Assembly (NCBI RefSeq): GCF_036417845.1
Contig: NC_089983.1
Coordinates: forward strand, 19,249,207-19,313,206
Length of the DNA: 64,000 nt
Direction of reading: 5' to 3'
From: Apteryx mantelli
Lineage: Eukaryota > Chordata > Aves > Apterygiformes > Apterygidae
In this document: in pieces, positions 23,900-64,000 of the stretch
Position numbering within the stretch: position 1 is the first letter of the stretch
Layout: each line of letters begins with the position of its first letter
The notes under the pieces: model-generated
Database searches by the model: none
Told to the model about the DNA's origin: nothing
What the model saw: only the letters and a program-made list of their open reading frames with translations
Made by a program: the position numbers and the translations under genes

Positions 23900-24600
23900 A
23901 AAAATGTGCTGCTGCTGCTGCTGCTGCTCCTCCTCAGGTGGGCGGGTTGGGAGCTGGTCAGTTTTCTGCAGCATTTCTCAGTGCCGGGTTGCGTGGGAGG
24001 CTGCGAGCGGGAGGGGAAGGGAAGGGAAGGCAGCAGCCCTCTCAGGAAGGGAGGCATAGCTGAGCAAGTGGGAGGCAAATCGCCCCTTCCCACCTGCGTA
24101 TGTATAATTACATGCAAATGAAAAACTACCACAATAGACCTGCAAATAGAGCTTTCAAAGCTCTGATTGCAAAAGGCACTGAACGCCTTCAGTCTCAAAT
24201 CCACGCTCAGGGATGACCAGCTCTCCAGGAAGATGGCATTTTTCTTCTGCTAACAAGAAGAGACATGTGGGGTGTGAAGGAGGGAGGGAAGAGGGTGCTC
24301 CTTACAGTAACGCGTTGGTACGTAGGTGGAGAGTGGTTTGAAGGGAGGAGTGACAGATTGCTTCTGGCAGCGGAGAAAAAAGACGTAGGAGGAAGTTTGA
24401 CCGGGGTACCGCCTAACCTCAGGGTGCCAGCAGGGCTGCTGCAGGGAGGGCGAGTGCGCCAGTGGGGATGGTGAGGGGAGCAACGCACTGGTGGAGGACC
24501 CTCCCTGCCGAGGAGCCGCTCTCCAGCAGCGGCAGCCACCCGGCAGCATCTGCTGCAGCATGCAGCCACCTCTACATCTTCTCCTGCTTCCTCTGAGGCC
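23900..24600. promoter_or_regulatory. CpG-enriched patch with (CTG)7, possible minor promoter or enhancer
   Basis: GC and CpG rise well above the flanks over about 700 bp. The patch includes a (CTG)7 tract (23908-23928), GGGAAGG repeats near 24012-24030, and an ATGCAAAT octamer around 24112-24119. A CTCAG|GTGGGC string on the + strand and a CAG|GTGGGA string on the minus strand could act as splice donors, but there is no supporting exon. Minus-strand frames through the patch (for example 24602-24207) match no family I know. It could be an alternative 5' exon, an enhancer, or compositional noise. Confidence 0.3.
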
Positions 24601-27600
24601 AAACCAAAATGGAAACTACTTCATCCGCATGGTTTCATTATGGCTTCGCTTTCATCTTTTTCCAAACTTTTCTATTTCCCCACTGATAAGATGCAGATTA
24701 ATTGGTTTAAAAAAAAAAAGTTTTTTTTTTTTCTCTCTCACACTCCTCCTTGCTATAGGAGAAATTCACTACTCAACACCATTAGCTATGGCCCCCATCC
24801 CAAATCTCTGACTTCAAATGGTATATGGATGCATTATCTAAAAAGTATCTGACTAAAAGCCCTGGGGAATGCAGTCTGTTCCCATGGGATTAGCCACAGT
24901 ACAGACAAAAGCAAAAACTTGCTTCTCCACATTGTACATACTCTTATGTTTCAGTCCTTCCCTAGCTGGTCTATTTTTAGAGGGTGGAAGGACAGATTAG
25001 TTTTCTGCTTATTTAAATCTATTCCTACTGTCACTGAAGCCAATGGAAGATTATCCATTGCAGATCTGAGCCTTTAGTACTTGGTGTCCATGCTGAAGCA
25101 ACCAAATTTGAGCCTGTGTCATCTGTGGAGGTGTTTTATAGTATTGTCAATTGGGATTGGCCCGGGAAGAAAAAAAAAAAATCAATTTGAAGGCCTCTTG
25201 TCAGTACAGTAATAACCAGTTATCTGGAATGAAATGAAAGTCTTGCCATTCTGTTCCTCAGGCCTTCATGCAAACTTGTTTTTCTTTGCCTTCATACACT
25301 GCAGGGATGCACTTCCTTACCCACACTATCCACACCTGGAGAAATCAGATGCTAGCTCTTAGACCAGTGGAGGAAAAGGTTAAACTTGCAGCAAGCCAAG
25401 ACACAGGAGCACAGGACAGCATTAACTGCTTGTACCGTTATTATCTTGTCTTGGTGAACTATACTAGGAGCCTTTAGAGGCAAGTGAGAGAGATACAAAT
25501 TAATCATTAATTAGGGGCATACATAAATAGGTGGCATACAGCATGCAGCTGCTCTTGGAATCCCTCTTGTGAGCAAGAGCTCCCACATCCCAATGCTGAA
25601 GTTACATTTTTTCTGGAAGAAAAAACAAAAACAAAACCCAAAACATCTGTTCAACTCTAAAGTCCTCCTACAGTCTGCAATTTATTTTCTCTTTACAAAC
25701 CTGCTGAACAGACTGTCAGGAAATTTCTCCAAGGGGGAGGAATTACAACCTGCCTATCCTTCTGGCTGCTGCAGTTGTATTCCCTGAATTCCTGACTTGT
25801 TTACTAGGGATGCTGCTCACCCCAAAATATCCAGTCTCCTGCAGCCATCTTTGCTTATAGCAATATCATCCATAAACTCACAGGTTAAAGGTCATGTCAC
25901 TCAGTTTATTCTTATGTAACTTGATTATTTTCATTCTTTTTCCTATTTCTACATGTATGAGTCTTTTATTTGCTTTCTAAAATCATTTTCACTTTGATAT
26001 TTCTCTCTGCAGAAAAGGAGTTTTGCAGAAGGACTATTAAAAACAAAGATGTTAGCTGAGTTACTGTTTGGACCTGGCTTTGGACTGGCTTGCACTCACT
26101 AAATGGGAGGTCTGTGAGGAAATTGTAGTTTTCTACCACCTATAAAAAAAAAAAAAAGTCTATTCACAGGTAAGTGCAAACCATCACTGTCATGTTTGAA
26201 AATAAAGTAGAACACTAGGCCTAAGAAAGATGGTTCTTCTGTCACGATCCCTTCTTCCTGAATCCAGTGGAAAAAGAAAGGGAAAGAAAGAAAATAAAGA
26301 AAACATTATGTGTGCATTCAGTGCCAGCACCTTGGAAAGAAATCAGTAGCTGTTTCAAGAGAATGCTTTGTGTTACAGCATTGTTTGCAAGTGAGCAGGC
26401 TCCAGATCAGACACAGCTGGGAGATGAGAAAGAAAGGCTCTACATCATTATTTACGCTGAAGGCAGTGGGGGAAAATTCAACAAAAATCAGGATAAGTAA
26501 AAGGTGAATCAGAGCACTGACTTCTGTTCCGGACTCCAGACTCAAACATCCAGTGCAATCATGTCCCGGTCACAGCCATGCCCTTGGTGTGCAGGAGGGA
26601 GCCCCGAAAGGGTTTTCAGGATTTCCAAGGAGCCTCCTCCTGCTCTTACCAGAGGCTAGTCTCCAAGCACCAACGACTTAATTTCTACAATGACACTAGC
26701 AAAAAATTTCACCTATGCAAAGGTACTGTTCCTATTTGTCTGTGAATTGTACAGAGACTTTCAGATATAAGGCATAAAGTACAAAAATGTTATCTGCGTA
26801 TCAAACTCCCCATAACCTGGTTATGCCTGAATGAGAGACGCAGAGCCATCTCATCATCGAAAACTATAATTTTTAAAATATGAATCTAAATAAGGGTTCA
26901 GATTTTGTCCACCATGGTAATTTGGTGTCATTTAGGCTGATTTAGATTTAACTGTATGGTATTTTCTGTAAAACAGCATATGCAGTTGCATATGCTCAAG
27001 GTGACATTAACAGGCTGCATCTTTGACGATCGTGTAATCCATGACAAAAAGTTAGATTAGTCTGAATGGCCTAATGAATTCTGCAATTAATTAGCTTTCA
27101 GTAGGCAGTCTCCCAATGCCTGCAAAAGCACTTCAGGTCAGTGCTCTCCATCATTTTTGTTCACCAGGCACAAGACTGAAAACCTCGACTGCATAATGCA
27201 GAAATGCTCCATGTCTTTTTTTGTGTCCATTTGGTTTGATTAAGATGTTTACCCTGAAAGTTATTGCAACGGAAATGCCAGTAGAGAGGACACTGTTGTG
27301 AGCAGGGGCCCAAACCATTTCTCAAAATGAAGAGCAAGGTCGCCCTCTGGGGACTTCTCTAGCAGCGTTTGAGAGCTGGGATTTTTTGTCTCAGTGATAT
27401 AATTTTGCTGTAAGGTTCTATTTATTTTTTTAATATGAATGTGAATCAAGAACAGCCAGCGTTGAACTTGCTACATCAAAAGATGTCAAAGTTACATTTC
27501 TACTTAATGCACTGCATTTTCCTTTACTCCATGGTTCATCACACTTCCCACTATCAACCTCATGCTGGTATGTATCAGCCTAAAAATCTGCCAAAGAACA

Positions 27601-27830
27601 GTCTGCTGTAGTTACTAAAATATAAGTGAACTTATTATTCTGGGCTATCAGGACGGTGTCCGTGCATTTCTCAAACGTCTCGTATACAGGGCTGCTGAGA
27701 ACTTCACGTTAACAGCGGGACAGAAGAAAACATCCAACCTGCGTCATGACTACAGCCCTACACTTGACTGAAAACGGAATTATAGCTGACTGTTGATACG
27801 GTAAAACTTTTGAAACCGGTTAGTTAGTAA
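24601..27830. other. Non-coding stretch upstream of HIBCH
   Basis: No exon recognised. Mammalian gene order predicts a minus-strand INPP1 starting at the HIBCH promoter and running leftward here. No inositol phosphatase motif (such as the WVDPIDST metal-binding segment) was seen in translations. A TCACTGAAGCCAATGGAAGA repeat scrap is at 25031-25050. Confidence 0.45.
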
Positions 27831-28096
27831 CGTCCCTGCCCGGCTGCAGGCAGAGGAACGACCTCGCGCCCGCAGCGGCCGTTGGGGCGGGGGGGGAGGG
27901 GCCGATCCCGCCCCGCCCCCAGCGCAGTCCCCCGCCGAGCCGGCGGGCGGCGCTCGCCGCTGTAGCGACCGTTGGGAGGGGGGGAGGGGAAGAGGCGACG
28001 CTCTGGCGTCGGTGCCGCTCTCCGCGGCTTCCGCCCCGCCGCTTCCGGTGCCGGGCCGCACGGCGGTGACGTCGTTGGAGGGGGCCGGTGGCCGCC

Positions 28097-60611
<32,515 letters not shown>

Positions 60612-63600
60612 GTAATGTCGTCTTTGTTATTTTTGTTAAAGGTGTTAAGCCTGATTCTGTACTTTCTTACCATGGGGCAGTCTGTAGTCATCTTATTTAA
60701 TGTAACTGCGGCTCTGGGTAACACCAGTAGGACACTGGATGAGATCCTCAGGTTCTCACCTGTAGTCCTGTAGGATTGTCAGCAGTTCTACTTAGACATG
60801 AGTATTCATCTGTACACGTGAAACCACACAGAATGTAAATACTGGCATGCATTGCATAAAATTACAATCTACTGAACTGGAAAAAGGCTCCTTTTATAGC
60901 TTCTCATTTTGTTGCCGTGGGTTGGAATAAAAAAGTGCCAGAACAATGTTGTTGGTTTTCCTCCCCTTCAGAAATCTCTTTTGCGTAAATAGCAAGCAGT
61001 TTATCATCAGGAAGCTTTTTTAAATTATTTTTTTAATGTGTCACTGAGTGTTGGATGTAGCCACTACTCACAAAAATACAGTAATATTGCAATAATTCAG
61101 CTGCACACTTCAGCCTCATTACTAAAGCAAGAAGCAACTTTTGGTCATATACATTTATAGAAAATCTTTTTATTTTCTCTCTTTTTCTTTTGAAGTATCT
61201 GCACTCAGGTGGCTTATAAATGTTTGGTTTGGGGCCATTCAAAGATTATTTACAATCAGATGGAACACAAGCATTTCTCCAAAAAATTAATTCTAATTCA
61301 ACTTTGGTTAGAGCTTATGGAAGAAAATCCTGCCCTTGTACTAAAATAAAATACATCTAACATCTTCAGACTTTCATTTGAGCAGAAGGAATATAACTAT
61401 AATATGTTATCATTAACACTAGGCATTCTGTACTGGTACTGTCAGGATGGTACTGGAGCAATAAGTGTTGTAATATCATCAAATAATTACTTGGGGTAAC
61501 TCAGATACAATTATGTTCTCAAAGACTGCTTGAGAGTTCCAGGGGATTTGTGAGTAACAAAGCATTCAGTCATTAATTACAAACTGTTTTAAAAAAAAAA
61601 AAAAGAGAGAGAGAGAGAGAACAAGAAGAAAAATTATTTCCGAGAAAGGCAGTTTTTACATTACCTTTGTGCCAACCAGTATGTCCAGTACTTCACAAAA
61701 AGTATAAAATATATATATTACAAAAACAAAATTAAATAAAATGGAAGGCTTAATTTTTCCACTTGTGTTCAAGTGCCATTAAAGAAATCAGTTAAACAAG
61801 CTAGTCCAAGGATAATCATTTTAGATGATATGAGACCTGAATTCTACCAGACTTTCATCATGATTTTTCTCCAAGTCATAATGTATGATTCAGTTCACTT
61901 TTTCCCTATGTTATAGATGGTAGGGAGGGTAGTTATATTAAGGTTTATGAAACAGTTTGATAGCAATGCAAGTGGCAGTCACTTAGGCTGGCTCTCATCT
62001 CTTTATAATATTGAATTAGAAGATAGTATTTTATTTTTAGATTTTTATTTGTAGATTTTACAATATCATTGCAGAATGATATGTAACTTTATATTGATTA
62101 TTTTAGTGGAAGTTGCAAACAATCAAGAATTATTTGCAGATAGCTTTTCCTAAGTTAATTTTACACAATGTTATGACACTGTAAAACGTAATCAATCAGA
62201 CATAATGGAATTGTTCTAAATAGAGTATAGCCTATAAAGGATGGTTTGTCTCTTCAAAATACAGTTTCTATTACAAAAGCTGTAAGAATTCTGGAAATGC
62301 TTTGTTACACAAGTATGGTAACTGGATAGTTTGCTCTGCCAAAATTGCTCCAATTAGCCAAACTTGCTCTACTTCCTTCTCCCATCTGCAGCCCCATAAC
62401 ACAGATCTCCCATATAAATAAATGATTACATGTTGTTGGCCTTTGTGGTTTAGAAGGTACACTTGTTCCGTATTTTTAAGTTAGAAGCAGATAACATGGT
62501 TTAAAGTTATAATGTTGAGTAATTGAAAGGTTTTTTTAAATTCTGAACAAAAAAATGCATTATTTTTATTGCTTCTTCAGTTTGTTTAGTTCATGGATTT
62601 AACAGAACTTTATAGCAGATTGTTTCCTTTGTATGATTAGTTAATCAATGACTTTATCCTTGGAGTTGACAGAAATTCCTAAGCAAATCTCTATTGGCTG
62701 TTCTGTACCAGAGTTGAGATTATGTTAACATAAGACCCTTCTGTCTGTACAGAAATCTGCAAATTTTGCAAAACCATTTTGTAGCAGGTGCAAGGCTTAT
62801 CATGAATAAGTACATCACATTAAGTCAAATTACTAATAGCACACAGTCTGTGCTAAGCAGCAAGTGGTTGTAGGATCAGATACTTAATTTCCTCTTTTGG
62901 TTTTGTGGATCTTTTACACAGAAGAAACATACATTTGGGGAAAAAATAAGTTAAAAAGGATTCAGGTACAAATCTGTGATTGCAGGTGTTTATTCTTACT
63001 CTTGTTTCTCTGTTCTGTATATTTGTTATGGTATGTATTAGTAAGCTTATTGAATAGGCCCTAACAGAAAGTCTAATACAAAATACCCTGTTTTGAAGGC
63101 CTCATACCTTGAATGTGCAGATACTTCTAATGTTAATAAAATGGAAATAGTAGTTCAACTATAATCCAAGTATACTGTGAGCCATGCTATCCTAGGTCTC
63201 CTGTTCTGTCTGATCCACAGTACTTCTGCTTTGTAATTTCAAAACATGCCCACCTGGCAGACTTTCACCTATTTGAGATCCTATAATGGTTTGCATAAAT
63301 AAAGAGACTGTAAAGTTGTTAAAATTATATTCAAGTATAACAATGTTTTGCATCACATTTTGAACCCAGCTACAAATAGGTAGAAAACTGGACTACTAAC
63401 ACTTATGCTTTTTGAACTCTTAATACACTTTTAAAAACCTTTCACTTTATAGCATTAATTTACTGTTTTGAGGAGTTACACAAGCCAAAAACTTTAATCA
63501 GAATGACAGAATTATCACTTTTTGTTGGATGAAGTAAGCAAGTAGAGTCAAAACCTGAAAAGCACAAGATATGGTTTTCACATGACAGTGCTTTCTTACA

Positions 63601-64000
63601 GCTTTCTGGCAGGACCATGCACCTTCTGAGCATTGTTATGTCAGGATTTGATCACTTTCTTCATTGTTACTGAGTGATGTCCAGTGCTGTGTGCAGGACA
63701 TGGCAGAGACTGCAAGAATTAGGAGATACTTTGTCCAGATCAGCTGGTCAGGTTGGGATGCAGACACCAACTCCTGAAACTTTAAGTGGGTATGCAGCAG
63801 TTGGTGAGACAGATCAAAGGGATGAAGCTGAAAGGTTTCTTGCACGTGCTGAATTAAAGTAACAAAATTTCAGAATGCTTCTTAATAGATCAGCAAAAGA
63901 CTGATATCCCTCTCCTTAAACAACTTGCCTGTGACATCTTGGCTAGATGTTCACATTTTGTCAAAGCTTACCCAGAGGCATACTGGTTTGGTGCAGACAA
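60612..64000 (+). other. HIBCH intron 11 (continues past the window)
   Basis: At least 3.4 kb. I looked for the next expected peptide (INKMSPTSLKITLRQL-like) and did not find it, so the remaining HIBCH exons lie to the right. Contents: an AGCCTGATTCTGTAC repeat scrap at 60648, an A14(GA)8 tract at 61591, and an unrecognised 62-codon open frame at 63674-63862. Confidence 0.75.
61591..61620 (+). repeat. A14 (GA)8 compound microsatellite
   Basis: Fourteen A followed directly by eight GA dinucleotides. A simple repeat, likely variable in length. Confidence 0.9.

Noticed and set aside
24207..24602. 131-codon minus-strand open frame in the 24-kb CpG patch
   Set aside because: Starts at TTG, low-complexity composition, no known motif; retained only as part of the regulatory patch.
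60612..60773. Continuation of the exon 11 reading frame downstream
   Set aside because: The AGAG|GTAATG donor matches the known exon end, and the peptide after it has no HIBCH similarity.

Overview
The window is nuclear DNA from a vertebrate, almost certainly a bird. It is AT-rich, introns are long, CpG appears only in two islands, and two young CR1 LINE copies carry the avian-type 3' end (ATTCTGTG octamers). No prokaryotic or organellar features are visible.

One protein-coding gene is clear: HIBCH, mitochondrial 3-hydroxyisobutyryl-CoA hydrolase of valine catabolism, on the + strand. I could place its first 11 coding exons (28097 to 60611). All have GT-AG junctions and compatible phases, and together they encode 296 contiguous residues with the catalytic residues intact. 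The last part of the protein (about 90 residues by comparison with human HIBCH) must lie to the right of the window. Intron 6 is very long (17.6 kb).

Layout: 1-6500 is AT-rich DNA without a recognisable exon; it holds an old MIR-like SINE, a poly-A tract, a local ~90 bp direct duplication and an odd GC-richer patch. 6545-7420 is a strong CpG island with a minus-strand splice donor at 7083/7084, so it probably promotes a leftward gene whose coding exons lie beyond the left edge; a perfect CRE (TGACGTCA) sits just outside it. 7600-27700 has no coding exon that I recognise. It contains an ancient CR1 fragment, a young 5'-truncated CR1, a MIR-like remnant and a moderately CpG-rich patch near 24 kb. 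27840-28260 is the CpG-island promoter and first exon of HIBCH. 28129-64000 is HIBCH exons and introns, with an ancient CR1/L3-like relic, a second young CR1 in opposite orientation, and several simple repeats.

In mammals HIBCH is head-to-head with INPP1, followed by MFSD6. Here the 21 kb between the two CpG islands shows no INPP1 coding sequence. The left island would fit MFSD6, but this is synteny inference only. I found no operon-like or undescribed enzymatic system. The most notable observations are the near-identical inverted CR1 pair bracketing the 5' half of HIBCH, the apparent INPP1 gap, the second CpG-island promoter with its CRE, and candidate conserved non-coding structures in intron 6.
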